Source of the DNA: an uncultured Rhodopila sp.
GTDB taxonomy: Bacteria; Pseudomonadota; Alphaproteobacteria; Acetobacterales; Acetobacteraceae
Assembly: GCF_903915725.1 (NCBI RefSeq)
Contig: NZ_CAIWTY010000088.1
Coordinates: 160,055 to 224,054, forward strand
Length of the DNA: 64,000 nucleotides
Direction: 5' to 3'
Position numbers and translations under genes: made by a program. The number at the start of each line of letters is the position of its first letter. Positions within the stretch are counted from its first letter, which is position 1. The notes below the pieces were generated by a model, which searched no databases, was not told the DNA's origin, and saw nothing but the letters and a program-made list of their open reading frames with translations. Below, piece by piece: positions 1 through 7,923 of this stretch.

Positions 1-612
1 CTGCGGTGACGGCACCGTCAATCCGTAGACGGTCATGTGCGGCGCAAGACAGTCGAGCAGCCCGCCTGTCATCCCCGCGACAAGGCCCAGTTCGTCCACG
101 CTGACGAACCGGCTATGCGGCGGCAGGTAGGGGCGTCCCGCCGCCGGATATCGCGCCGGGTCCGCGGTGCCGGCGGCCTGCAGCAGATCCGGGCTGCGCC
201 ACGCGACGATGGCCGCGGCGAGCTCGGCCGCCGGTTTCGCCCCGGCGCCGCACTGCCGCAGCAGCCCCTGCATCAGCAGCGGCGGAGCAACGTTCGGATC
301 GACCCTGCCAGCTTCGTCCTCGATGCGAACCTCGGCCACCCCGAGCGGACCTCTGACCGGATGGATCGAACCGTCGGCCTTCCAGCGTTGCGCGATCACC
401 TGGAAGATCGCCTCGTTCGCCGCGGCGTCAGCTTCCGCCGCGGCGACAGCGTTGCCGCGAATATTGGCCGAGACCGCCACCGCTGAACGCGAAGCCGCGG
501 CCATTTGAGCCGCAACGAACAACAGCAGGCTGAGCCACCACAGCACAATCAGCAGCACGAAGCCGCTTTCGCGCCCGGGCCTTGCTTTTTGACGATTTTT
601 CTCGCCGGACAA
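1..612 (-). CDS. gspK: Type II secretion minor pseudopilin GspK (partial, C-terminus beyond window)
   Basis: Reading the minus strand from a TTG at 612, which follows AAGGA by about six bases, gives an open frame to the window edge (204 codons). The N-terminus shows a pseudopilin-type segment, RESGFVLLIVLWWLSLLLF, with Gly before Phe at the expected prepilin peptidase site. GspK proteins lack the usual Glu at +5, and so does this one. Further on, DELGLVAG and LLDCLAPHMTVYG resemble the saposin-like repeat of GspK. GspK caps the inner-membrane pseudopilus tip together with GspI and GspJ. The ORF track misses it because it starts with TTG and runs off the edge. It diverges from gspJ, which is unusual because K normally follows J directly. 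The start is inferred; family assignment is fairly firm. Confidence 0.8.
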   Translation of the reverse strand, partial: MSGEKNRQKARPGRESGFVLLIVLWWLSLLLFVAAQMAAASRSAVAVSANIRGNAVAAAEADAAANEAIFQVIAQRWKADGSIHPVRGPLGVAEVRIEDEAGRVDPNVAPPLLMQGLLRQCGAGAKPAAELAAAIVAWRSPDLLQAAGTADPARYPAAGRPYLPPHSRFVSVDELGLVAGMTGGLLDCLAPHMTVYGLTVPSPQ

Positions 613-791
613 TGCTCATCCTTTGTTTAATAGATCTTTTTCTCCCGCCCCGTCTTTACGCGCAATAAATTGCCGGTTTCGAAATTTGTAACCATCACGT
701 GAACCGGCAAGTTCGTTCTGGACGCACAGAGATCAGGCGAGCAGCGTGAATCAAAGTTTATACTCAATCCAAATCAAACTTTTCAGGGGGA

Positions 792-1490
792 ATGATGCGT
801 TCAATACTCGCTGGCGCTGTAATAGCGATGCTTGGTTCAACGCCGGTTCTGGCCCAGCAGGGAGGCGAGTGGGACGGACCCGGATTTCACCAGCCGGGTT
901 GCAAAATACCCGCGCAAGTCGTAGCAAATGTACAGGCTCAACTTGCCGTAGTCGTAAAACTTCCTGATCAAAACGGCGGCTTGTTTAACCCCAACCGGAT
1001 GTGGTCCGCCATCGTCGATCGGGCCGGCACGCTTTGCTCGGTTATCGTTACGGGTGACGCATGGCCGGGCAGCCGCGCAATCGCCATCGCCAAGGCGACG
1101 ACGGCCAACGGTTTCAGCAACGATGCCCTGGCGCTCTCGACGGCAAATCTGTATTCGCCGACGCAACCGGGAGGATCACTGTACGGGCTGAACAATTCCA
1201 ACCCTTTCAATCCCGCCTTTCAGCCTCAGGGAACCGGCATCGGTTACGTGCCCGGCGGGATCATTACCTTCGGTGGCGGTGTGGCGCTTTATTCCGGCGG
1301 CAAAGTCATTGGCGGCCTGGGCGTGAGTGGCGACACGTCGTGCGCCGATCATGCGATCTCGTATCGAATGCGGCATTTGGCGGGGTTGGATGGAACCCCC
1401 AACGACGACAATATCGTCTATATACCGGCGGGTTCGGAACCCGGGGGGTTCGAGCAGCCGCACTGCGGTACCACGGATATTACACCATAG
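792..1490 (+). CDS. Secreted GlcG/HbpS-like (DUF336) protein
   Basis: A 232-residue protein starts at ATGATG after an AGGGGG ribosome binding site. Residues 1-21 form a signal peptide ending ALAQ-like (VLAQ), so it should be exported. The body, with LAIAIAKATTANGF, STANLYSPTQPGGSLYGLN, YVPGGIITFGGGVALY and IGGLGVSGDTSCADH, matches the HbpS/GlcG (DUF336) fold, whose members bind haem or cobalamin or act as accessory subunits of oxidoreductases. Two Cys residues in the C-terminal half could form a disulfide in the periplasm. It lies between the divergent gspK and gspJ, which is an odd location and suggests insertion or rearrangement inside a type II secretion locus. The ligand is unknown. Confidence 0.78.
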   Translation: MMRSILAGAVIAMLGSTPVLAQQGGEWDGPGFHQPGCKIPAQVVANVQAQLAVVVKLPDQNGGLFNPNRMWSAIVDRAGTLCSVIVTGDAWPGSRAIAIAKATTANGFSNDALALSTANLYSPTQPGGSLYGLNNSNPFNPAFQPQGTGIGYVPGGIITFGGGVALYSGGKVIGGLGVSGDTSCADHAISYRMRHLAGLDGTPNDDNIVYIPAGSEPGGFEQPHCGTTDITP

Positions 1491-2148
1491 CGAGACGGAA
1501 ACGATCATCGAGCCGAAACCGGCAACCATTATTTCCAGGCAGCGGAGCCCGCCCGCGCGCGACGCGTCGCGGTCGGGCTTCACGCTGTTGGAAATACTGG
1601 TTGTTCTCGCCGTGCTCGGCCTGCTCTTCGTCGGATTGCTGCAAGAAAACCGTTTTGTTCTGCTCGGCTGGGATCGGCAGGCCCGGTTGATGTCGCGGTC
1701 GGAGGATCTCGATGCCGTCGCACGGACGTTGCGGCACCTGATCGAACAGGCGGCGCCTGTATCAAAGTGGGAGACGCCGGTTTTTGCCGGTTCCATGCAT
1801 TCCGTAACTTTTACCAGTGTACTGCCGACCGGGGCCGCGGAGAGGGCGGTCCGGCGGGCCGACGTGGAACTTATCGTGGATGGCGGCCATCGGCTGATAT
1901 TGGTGTGGACGCCGCATTTGCACGCCTTCCGGGTCGGACCGCCGCCGCGGCCGGAACGGACCGAATTACTGGACGGCGTGGAGCGGCTCGATCTGTCCTA
2001 CCTCGGGACGGCGAATGGCGGCGTTTGGCAGTCCGCCTGGCATGATGCGGCGCTGCCGCGGCTGGTGCGCATGCGGATGGTGTTTTCAGACCCCGGGCAT
2101 GCGTCCTGGCCGGACATTCTCGCCGCACCGGTGCTGGAGGCGGAGTAG
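1390..2148 (+). CDS. gspJ: Type II secretion minor pseudopilin GspJ (start uncertain)
   Basis: The prepilin signature SRSGFTLLEILVVLAVLGLL is clear, with cleavage between Gly and Phe, Glu at +5 and a hydrophobic helix. The C-terminal part, ERLDLSYLG..WHDAALPRLVRMRMVF, is characteristic of GspJ, which forms the pseudopilus tip with GspI and GspK. No ATG, GTG or TTG lies in frame between the stop of the upstream gene (1490) and the cleavage site. The nearest in-frame ATG, at 1390, is inside the upstream gene and would give an unusually long 62-residue leader; that start is used here but is doubtful. A rare start such as ATC at 1504 or loss of the native start are alternatives. The ORF in the track begins at 1327 (GTG). 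Confidence 0.7.
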   Translation: MEPPTTTISSIYRRVRNPGGSSSRTAVPRILHHSETETIIEPKPATIISRQRSPPARDASRSGFTLLEILVVLAVLGLLFVGLLQENRFVLLGWDRQARLMSRSEDLDAVARTLRHLIEQAAPVSKWETPVFAGSMHSVTFTSVLPTGAAERAVRRADVELIVDGGHRLILVWTPHLHAFRVGPPPRPERTELLDGVERLDLSYLGTANGGVWQSAWHDAALPRLVRMRMVFSDPGHASWPDILAAPVLEAE

Positions 2149-2186
2149 TCTCGGCCATGGCGGGGAGAGGCAAGCCAGCCACGCCA

Positions 2187-2678
2187 TCAGCCGCTGTGCA
2201 GTTCCGCCAACCGGACCGGGCGAAAATCCCTGACATCCACACCGACATCGGCTTGCCTGGGCAACGGCTTCAGCCGCCCGTGGCTGTGCCCATGCAGGTT
2301 TAGTGCGCCCTTCTTCATCGCGTTCCATGTGCGGAAAGCAAAATGACACAGCACGGCGCTGCGCCCGTCGGCTTCGATCTCGATGTAAGCCTGGCTGCTT
2401 GACCATTCCGGCAGGCCGGCGATGTCCGCCGGATCATTATTACCCTGAATCAGATGCTTGCGGCCGTTCAGCGCGCGTAACAGGGCCGCCGCATCGGCCG
2501 CGTTGGTCTTCAGCGCGAAGTCGCCGAGATGCCAGACCTCGTCCTCCGGCCCGACCGTCTCGTTCCAGCGCGCGATCATCGCCGCGTTCATCTCCGCCAC
2601 GGAGGCGAACGGACGGCGATACAAAGCGAGCGCCCCCGCGTGATTGAAATGCGTGTCGGCGGTGAAGAAGATCGCCAA
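2187..2678 (-). CDS. Calcineurin-like metallophosphoesterase
   Basis: This 163-residue protein carries the full set of metallophosphoesterase metal-binding motifs in order: FTADTHFNHAG at residue 5, HLGDFAL near 50, GNNDPAD near 78 and HGHSHGRL near 129. These supply the Asp, His, Asn and His ligands for a dinuclear metal centre. It belongs to the short YfcE-like or phage-type phosphoesterases whose substrates range from phosphodiesters to phosphoproteins; the substrate is unknown. It is transcribed on the minus strand and its end faces the end of gspJ. The upstream neighbour is a LysR gene with a 64-base gap, so it is probably a separate unit. Confidence 0.8.
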   Translation of the reverse strand: MAIFFTADTHFNHAGALALYRRPFASVAEMNAAMIARWNETVGPEDEVWHLGDFALKTNAADAAALLRALNGRKHLIQGNNDPADIAGLPEWSSSQAYIEIEADGRSAVLCHFAFRTWNAMKKGALNLHGHSHGRLKPLPRQADVGVDVRDFRPVRLAELHSG

Positions 2679-2742
2679 GGCGTTATCCTCTCATCGTCTT
2701 GTCCCGGCCACGAAACTGTGGCCGCGATCGGACCCGGCCGGT

Positions 2743-3609
2743 TTAGGCCGCCGTCGCGGCGGTAAAATCCTTGGCGCGGTTCAACTTCAAAAACCCGTCC
2801 AGCGGCGGAGAATACATCCGTCCGTTCACCGCCGCCAGCACGACGGCGCGCATGTCGCCGGCCTCCGGCACGGGCCGGGCCAGGAGTCCCGGCAGCACGG
2901 CGACATGCCGGGGCAGCAGCGCGACGCCCAGCCCGACAGCCACCATGTGCTGCGCCTGGTCCCAGGATGCCGCGCGCAAGCGCTGTGTTTCGCAGCCGAA
3001 CCGGTCCCACTCGCCGCCCCAGCCGTCGCCGCGCACCACCGTCTCCGTAGCCAGTGCCGGAAGCTTCACGCAAGGTTCGGCTTCGAACGCATGACCCTGC
3101 GGGAACACCGCGCGGCAGCCCTCGTGCAGCAGCTTCCAGCGATCCAGCCGCTCCGGCAGGTTGCCGTCGTCGACCAGCAATGCGGCATCCGTCTCGCCCT
3201 GCAGCAGCGACTCGATCAGCATCGTCTGGTCATCCGATTGCAGGTGCAGTTCCAGCCCGGGGAACCGACGCTCCAGTTCCGCCAGCGATGCAGCGATCAG
3301 ACCGGCTGACAGGCCATCGACCAGGCCGAGGCGCAGCAACGGGGTCTGCCGGCGCATATCGGCTGCCGCCTGGCTGACCGTCTCCGCGGCGCGCACCATC
3401 GTCTCCAGATGCGGCATCATCGACCGGCCGAGCGGCGTAAGCTGCGTCAGGCTGCGTTCGCGGTACAACAGGGGGCCACCGAGTTCATCTTCCAGCCGCT
3501 GGATCGCCCGGGTCAGCGCCGGCTGCGTGACGTTGCAGGCCTCCGCGGCGCGCGTGAAGTTCAGCGTGCGGCACAGCGCCAGAAAGTAGCGGACCTGGTG
3601 CAACTCCAA
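2743..3609 (-). CDS. LysR-family transcriptional regulator
   Basis: Residues 1-60 form a LysR winged helix: MELHQVRYFLALCRTLNFTRAAEACNVTQPALTRAIQRLE, followed by the linker helix and a periplasmic-binding-protein-like effector domain. Length (288 aa) is typical. It lies 42 bases downstream of the peroxiredoxin-like gene and in the same orientation, so it may be the last cistron of the bufferin operon or a regulator of it. The inducer cannot be read from sequence. In LysR regulators linked to redox genes (OxyR type) a Cys pair is expected; I see no clear OxyR-like pair, so OxyR identity is not proposed. Confidence 0.85.
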   Translation of the reverse strand: MELHQVRYFLALCRTLNFTRAAEACNVTQPALTRAIQRLEDELGGPLLYRERSLTQLTPLGRSMMPHLETMVRAAETVSQAAADMRRQTPLLRLGLVDGLSAGLIAASLAELERRFPGLELHLQSDDQTMLIESLLQGETDAALLVDDGNLPERLDRWKLLHEGCRAVFPQGHAFEAEPCVKLPALATETVVRGDGWGGEWDRFGCETQRLRAASWDQAQHMVAVGLGVALLPRHVAVLPGLLARPVPEAGDMRAVVLAAVNGRMYSPPLDGFLKLNRAKDFTAATAA

Positions 3610-3651
3610 CGCGGCATACCTTTTGCGGATCGGCTGCCCGCCTGTACTGCT

Positions 3652-4293
3652 TCAGCCCAACGCGCGCAACGCCTCGATAACATCGGCCGGTTCCGGGCGG
3701 CGGGTGAAATCGACGTCCATGAAGTCGCACGCGATCAGCCCCGCGCGGTCGATCACATACACCGCCGGCACCGGCAGCAGCCCCCCTCCATTGCCCTGCC
3801 GATCGGCCAGGTCGATGCCGGCGCGGGCGATGGAGCTGCGATAGGGTTCGGGCACGTGGAAGACCACGCCGCAGCTCAGGCCGACTCCGCTATCGACATC
3901 CACCAGGACGTCGTAGTGCAGGCCGTGCCGCTGCGTGACCGCCAGGGCGCGTCCGCCGGTTTCGGGCGTGATCGCGGCAAGCCGGCCGCCGGCGGCCTGG
4001 ATATCAGGGAGGGACTCCTCCAGCGCTGCCAGGGTCAGCGCGCAGTACGGGCACCACTGGCCGCGGATGAAGGTCACCACCAGGGGTCCGCGCGCCAGCA
4101 GATCACCCAGGCTGACCAGCCGTTCGGCCGCGCTTGGCAGGAGGAAATCCGGGAACCGCGCCCCTGCCCGCAACGCCTGATCGAGGAAACCGGTGCGGCG
4201 CAGTTCGGCAACGGTGGCTTCGTAGGTGGCGCGCCAGACCGGGTTGACGGCGCTGCGGTCGCGCTGGGCGTCCAGTTTGTCTCGCAGCGTCAT
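3652..4293 (-). CDS. Peroxiredoxin-like protein (AhpC/TSA superfamily)
   Basis: The 213-residue product has the thioredoxin-fold motif FIRGQWCPYCALTLAAL near residue 80, a CxxC arrangement found in the peroxiredoxin-like branch of AhpC/TSA proteins, and an N-terminal helical extension (residues 1-50). The CxxC would act as a thiol peroxidase or disulfide reductase site. The gene follows doxX by 15 bases and probably shares its transcript with bufA-bufB-bufC-doxX. A redox role beside a copper-linked peptide system is an inference from position. No signal peptide is visible, so it should be cytoplasmic. Confidence 0.78.
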   Translation of the reverse strand: MTLRDKLDAQRDRSAVNPVWRATYEATVAELRRTGFLDQALRAGARFPDFLLPSAAERLVSLGDLLARGPLVVTFIRGQWCPYCALTLAALEESLPDIQAAGGRLAAITPETGGRALAVTQRHGLHYDVLVDVDSGVGLSCGVVFHVPEPYRSSIARAGIDLADRQGNGGGLLPVPAVYVIDRAGLIACDFMDVDFTRRPEPADVIEALRALG

Positions 4294-4308
4294 AACCCGG
4301 TCCTTGCA

Positions 4309-4746
4309 TCACGCCGCCTGGCGGCGGAACAGGCCATAACTTAGCAGTCCGTCCAGAGAAACAATACCGGGACCGCGCGTCAGGATCAGCAGCAGCAGGG
4401 TCGCCCAGGTCAGGTGCTCGGGCCAGTTCTCAGGATAGACCAGGGTCTGGATAACAAACACCATCCCCAGCAACGGCAGCGTCGCGACGCGGGTGAACAG
4501 GCCAAGCGCCAGCAGCGTGGACATGCCGAGTTCGTTCGCCGCGGCCAGCGGTGCCGCGATCTCCGGCGGGATCAGCGGCAGGGCGTACTCGTCGCGGAAC
4601 AGCGCGATGGTGGTGTCCCAGCTCGCGATCTTGGTCAGGCCGGAGCGGAAGAAAACGACAGCGGCGGCGATGCGTGCGGCGAGCAGCAGCAGATCGAGCG
4701 GCACGCGGTCGAGCTGGCTGTAGATGCGCAGGACGGCGTTTCTCAT
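4309..4746 (-). CDS. DoxX-family membrane protein of the buf/gig operon
   Basis: A 145-residue inner-membrane protein with four predicted helices, including LLLLAARIAAAVVFFRSGLTK, AAPLAAANELGMSTLLALGLFT and LTWATLLLLILTRG. The pattern FFRSGLTKIASWDTT is typical of DoxX proteins encoded with DUF692/DUF2063/DUF2282 genes (GigD in gold-induced operons). Its ATG overlaps the bufC stop in an ATGA junction, which implies translational coupling. DoxX proteins are thought to take part in membrane redox chemistry; the exact role in bufferin systems is not established. Confidence 0.82.
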   Translation of the reverse strand: MRNAVLRIYSQLDRVPLDLLLLAARIAAAVVFFRSGLTKIASWDTTIALFRDEYALPLIPPEIAAPLAAANELGMSTLLALGLFTRVATLPLLGMVFVIQTLVYPENWPEHLTWATLLLLILTRGPGIVSLDGLLSYGLFRRQAA

Positions 4747-5528
4747 GGCGTTGGCTCCTTAGGTTTCGGCGGGGAAAGGACGGCGTCGGGCAGGCTTTCG
4801 GCCGCGAGCGCACGCAGGGCGGCGCCGAGATCGAAATCCGGGGTTTCAGCGAAGGCCGCGGCAGCGGCGTGGCCGAGCGATTCGCCTTGCGCGAGATGCA
4901 GGCGCAGCGACCAGGTGGCCGGGTCGAGGCGTTCGATCACCACCCCTGGTCCGCCGCGCCGGATTTGCAGCCGGACGGGCTGGGCAACGGGCGTTGTTTC
5001 GGTATCGGTTTCGCCACGGTTGGCCTGCCAGATCTCGTCCACGTTCCAGCCGGATGACATATACAACGCATCGAGACTGAGCCGTAACGTCTCGCCCGCG
5101 CTGGTAGCGGCCCGGGCGACTGCGTCGAACGCCATCTTCGTGCGGGCGGGTGCGTTCCAGGCGGTATTGACCGCCCATTCCAGGCGGGCGACATCGGGCA
5201 GGAACGGATAGTCCGCGACGGGATCGAAACCAGCCAGAAAATCCGCAAATCCTCCGCCATATTCGAACAGACACGGCCGATCGGGCAGGTTGCCGGGAAT
5301 GATCTGCGCGGCGGCGAAGTTGAAGAAGCCGCGGCCGACGAGCCGGACGATGGCGGGATAGGTCGCGGCGAGCGCCTCGGTCAACGTAATGAAGGTGTTG
5401 TTGCGGTAGACCTGAAGGCGTTGCGCCGGGGTGAAGCCGTTGCCAATGACGGCTGCGTCCAGGCCGGAAGCATCGCCGCTGACGATGGCGTCAACAAACG
5501 ATTTCTGCAATTCAGGCAGCGCGGGCAT
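4743..5528 (-). CDS. bufC: BufC/HvfC-type DUF2063 DNA-binding-domain-like protein, partner of the MNIO enzyme
   Basis: The 261-residue protein begins LPELQKSFVDAIVSGD and continues QRLQVYRNNTFITLTEALAATYPAIVRLVG, the signature of the DUF2063 (HvfC/BufC) N-terminal domain. Despite its 'DNA-binding' domain name, this family is the recognition partner of MNIO enzymes. I chose the start at 5528 rather than 5555 because GGAGG lies seven bases upstream and because it gives the usual N-terminus. It overlaps the end of bufB by 17 bases and ends in an ATGA overlap with doxX. Role: partner protein that presents the precursor peptide to BufB. Confidence 0.87.
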   Translation of the reverse strand: MPALPELQKSFVDAIVSGDASGLDAAVIGNGFTPAQRLQVYRNNTFITLTEALAATYPAIVRLVGRGFFNFAAAQIIPGNLPDRPCLFEYGGGFADFLAGFDPVADYPFLPDVARLEWAVNTAWNAPARTKMAFDAVARAATSAGETLRLSLDALYMSSGWNVDEIWQANRGETDTETTPVAQPVRLQIRRGGPGVVIERLDPATWSLRLHLAQGESLGHAAAAAFAETPDFDLGAALRALAAESLPDAVLSPPKPKEPTP

Positions 5529-6369
5529 GGCGGACCTCCATGACGGCATCGGCAAGCGCTGCTTCGTCGAGTAGCACGTCCAGCGGCGGCAGCGCGGTGT
5601 CCCACTCGATCATCGTCGGCACGGGGCCGAACCGCTCCACCGCGTCGCGATACAACGCCCGGACCGGATCGATGACCCGGCCGCCATGGTCGTCGATCAG
5701 CAGCACCTGACCATCGATCTCGTTGCGGGCGTGGCCGGCGAGGTGAATCTCCCCGATCGCATCGGCAGGCAGCGTCCGCATGTACTCCTGCGCGTCCAGG
5801 CCGAGATTATGGGCGCTGACGAAGATATTGTTGACGTCGCACAGAATCCCGCATCCGGTGCGGCGGACGATTTCAGCGAGAAACACCGCCTCGGGCATCG
5901 TCGAGTCGCGGTAGCTGAGGTATGAGGACGGGTTCTCTACCAGGATCTGCCGCCCGAGCGCGGTCTGCATGCGATCGACGTTGCGGCAGATTACCGACAG
6001 CGATTCGTCCGTGTAGGGCAGCGGCACGAGATCGTTCAGCCAGGCGCCGCCATGCGCGCTCCAGGACATGTGCTCGGACACACGGCACGGCTCCAGCCGA
6101 TGCGTCAGGGCCTTGAGGCGCGAGAGGTGGTCCGCGTCAATGCCGTCGGCGCTGCCGAGCGACAGGCCGACGCCGTGCAGCGATAGCGGGTAGTCGGCGC
6201 GGAGGCGTTCCAGAGCATCCGCCGCGGCGGGCGCGCCCATGTAGTTCTCCGGATGGACTTCGAGCCAGCCGGTGCGCGGGCGGCGGGCCATGACCTCGGC
6301 CAGATGCGGCGTGCGCAGGCCGATGCCGCATCGGATTGGCTGTTCCCGGGGGGAAGAGGTAAAGGTCAT
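5512..6369 (-). CDS. bufB: BufB: multinuclear non-haem iron oxidative enzyme (MNIO, DUF692)
   Basis: A 285-residue DUF692 TIM-barrel protein. Diagnostic segments are GIGLRTPHLAEVMARRP, LEVHPENYMG, LHGVGLSLGSADG, VSEHMSWSAHGG, CDVNNIFVSAHNLG, EIHLAGHA and MIEWDTALPP. They contain the conserved His, Glu, Asp and Asn metal ligands of MNIOs. Family members convert cysteines of precursor peptides into oxazolone/thioamide or thiooxazole-type groups using iron and oxygen. It lies 26 bases downstream of bufA, its presumed substrate, and overlaps bufC, its partner. Known homologues (bufferin, gig, hvf operons) share exactly this order. Confidence 0.9.
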   Translation of the reverse strand: MTFTSSPREQPIRCGIGLRTPHLAEVMARRPRTGWLEVHPENYMGAPAAADALERLRADYPLSLHGVGLSLGSADGIDADHLSRLKALTHRLEPCRVSEHMSWSAHGGAWLNDLVPLPYTDESLSVICRNVDRMQTALGRQILVENPSSYLSYRDSTMPEAVFLAEIVRRTGCGILCDVNNIFVSAHNLGLDAQEYMRTLPADAIGEIHLAGHARNEIDGQVLLIDDHGGRVIDPVRALYRDAVERFGPVPTMIEWDTALPPLDVLLDEAALADAVMEVRHARAA

Positions 6370-6395
6370 GGCTGCCGTCCGCGTCCGGGTGTCGC

Positions 6396-6656
6396 TTACT
6401 TCGCCGCCAGCTTACCGCCCGCGATCTTCGCGCAGGTGCCGGCCGGGACGTAGATCCAGGACGCCGGGTCCATGGCGCGGGTGGCGCTGCCGGCGCAGGA
6501 ATGCGTCGCGGTCTGGCAGTCATTCGCCGCTGCGGCGGCGATGCCGAAACACTTCTCCGCCTTGAAGGCGGGTTCCGGGGCCGGGCCGGCGAACGCGGCG
6601 ACCGGCAGGGCGAAGGCGGCGAAAACGGCGGTGTGGACGAGCGTCGAGGTCTTCAT
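6396..6656 (-). CDS. bufA: BufA: bufferin precursor peptide (DUF2282)
   Basis: An 86-residue DUF2282 protein. Residues 1-23 form a Sec signal peptide ([11 protein letters not shown]). The mature part contains the family core [21 protein letters not shown] and [13 protein letters not shown], with four cysteines at 36, 47, 54 and 75. In characterised bufferins cysteines of this core are oxidised by BufB and the product chelates copper in the periplasm. AAGGAA lies nine bases before the ATG. It is the first gene of a minus-strand operon running bufA-bufB-bufC-doxX and probably on into the peroxiredoxin gene. Metal specificity here is inferred from the family. Confidence 0.9.
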   Translation of the reverse strand: MKTSTLVHTAVFAAFALPVAAFAGPAPEPAFKAEKCFGIAAAAANDCQTATHSCAGSATRAMDPASWIYVPAGTCAKIAGGKLAAK

Positions 6657-6824
6657 GATGTCGGTTCCTTCAGTGTATTCGGCGGCGGTTGGGCCGGCCC
6701 CCTGTGGGGTGCGGACGGATACTCGCGAAGGACGGAGCGGCGCGGAAATGCCGTTGGGGCATGGTTTTGATAACCCGGCTGCATCGCCGGAAGCGCGGGG
6801 AGCGGGTGGCGCTTACTTTCCATT

Positions 6825-6851
6825 CGTCATGGCCCGGCCCGGGCCATGACG
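6825..6851. repeat. CATGACG-type intergenic palindrome
   Basis: A perfect inverted repeat, CGTCATGGCCC and GGGCCATGACG, separated by five bases. It lies just past the end of tsaC and upstream of the buf promoter region. It belongs to a dispersed set of CATGACG-ended hairpins seen elsewhere in the window (15.96, 49.4, 51.7, 54.4 and 60.7 kb). It could act as a terminator or a REP-like element. Confidence 0.75.
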
Positions 6852-6865
6852 AGCACGACAAACCC

Positions 6866-7840
6866 TCAGCCCCGCGGCGCCGCGGCGCGATGCAGCCGAT
6901 CGGCGATGGCGAGGCCGAGGCCGGTTTCGGGAACCGGCATGACGGCGATCCGGCGCGCGCGGACCCGGGCGCCCTCGGCGTCCAGCCAGCGCAATCCTTC
7001 GAACAGCCGCGACGCCGCTTCGGTCGTCTCGCCCGCCGCGCTCAACTGAAACTGGCAGCGCGCGCCGGGCAATGCCGGACCAAACGCCAGCAGCGCCTCA
7101 TCCGCCTCCACCGAAACCGCATTCAACCGCACCGGCAGCGCCGGCGCATAATGTGAGGCCAGCAGGCCGGGCGATCGCAGGCCCTCGCCGGGTTCGGCCG
7201 GCGGCAACCCGCGTTGCAGCGGACCGATGAGCGCTTCCAGATCCTCGACCGCGACGCCACCGGGACGGAGCAGAACGGGGTGCGGCCCGGTCAGGTCCAG
7301 CACCGTCGATTCGACGCCTACACCGCACGGGCCGCTGTCCAGCACGGCGGCGATGCGTCCCGACAAGCCGTCCAGCACATGCCGGGCCGTGGTCGGGCTG
7401 ACCGCACCGGATCGATTCGCCGACGGGGCGGCTATCGGGGTGGCCGCCAGCCGGAGCAACTCCAGCGCGACGGGATGCCCGGGCACCCGCACCGCCAGCG
7501 TTTCCAGCCCGGCGCTGGCGAGCAAAGCCACCGGACATTCCGGGCGCCGCGGCAAGACAAGCGTCAGAGGCCCCGGCCAGAACCGCTGCGCCACGAGAAC
7601 GGCCCGGTCATTCGTCTGCACATGCCGAAATGCCTCCTCCGCCGCGGGATAATGCGCGATCAACGGATTGAACCGGGGACGCCCCTTGGCCTGAAAGATC
7701 GCCGCGATGGAAGCGGCATTGGTGGCATCGCCGCCCAGCCCGTAGACAGTCTCGGTGCCGAACGCCACCAACGCCCCGTCGCGCAGCAGTTGCGCCACCC
7801 GTGCCAGGGCGTGCGCGCCGACATTCAGGACTTCAGTCAT
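6866..7840 (-). CDS. tsaC: Threonylcarbamoyladenylate synthase (TsaC/Sua5)
   Basis: The 324-residue product matches Sua5-type L-threonylcarbamoyl-AMP synthases. The YrdC domain occupies about residues 10-200: VAFGTETVYGLGGDATNA, IFQAKGRPRFNPLIAH, FWPGPLTLVLPR, IAAPSANRSGAVSPTTA and STVLDLTGPHPVLLRPGG. A C-terminal Sua5 domain follows (PGLLASHYAP). It makes the activated intermediate for the t6A37 modification of ANN-decoding tRNAs from threonine, bicarbonate and ATP. It diverges from pepA with 83 bases between starts. Length agrees with the two-domain Sua5 form rather than the short TsaC. Confidence 0.93.
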   Translation of the reverse strand: MTEVLNVGAHALARVAQLLRDGALVAFGTETVYGLGGDATNAASIAAIFQAKGRPRFNPLIAHYPAAEEAFRHVQTNDRAVLVAQRFWPGPLTLVLPRRPECPVALLASAGLETLAVRVPGHPVALELLRLAATPIAAPSANRSGAVSPTTARHVLDGLSGRIAAVLDSGPCGVGVESTVLDLTGPHPVLLRPGGVAVEDLEALIGPLQRGLPPAEPGEGLRSPGLLASHYAPALPVRLNAVSVEADEALLAFGPALPGARCQFQLSAAGETTEAASRLFEGLRWLDAEGARVRARRIAVMPVPETGLGLAIADRLHRAAAPRG

Positions 7841-7923
7841 ACCAACACGCCATTAACGATTGATCGTCACCGTGGCAAAGTAGGATTACGCTAGTCGCAG
7901 ATTCGTCCGGAGACATCACCCGC

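Noticed and set aside
2743-3609. OxyR identity for the LysR beside the peroxiredoxin
   Set aside because: No OxyR-like redox Cys pair is apparent; only LysR family membership is supported.
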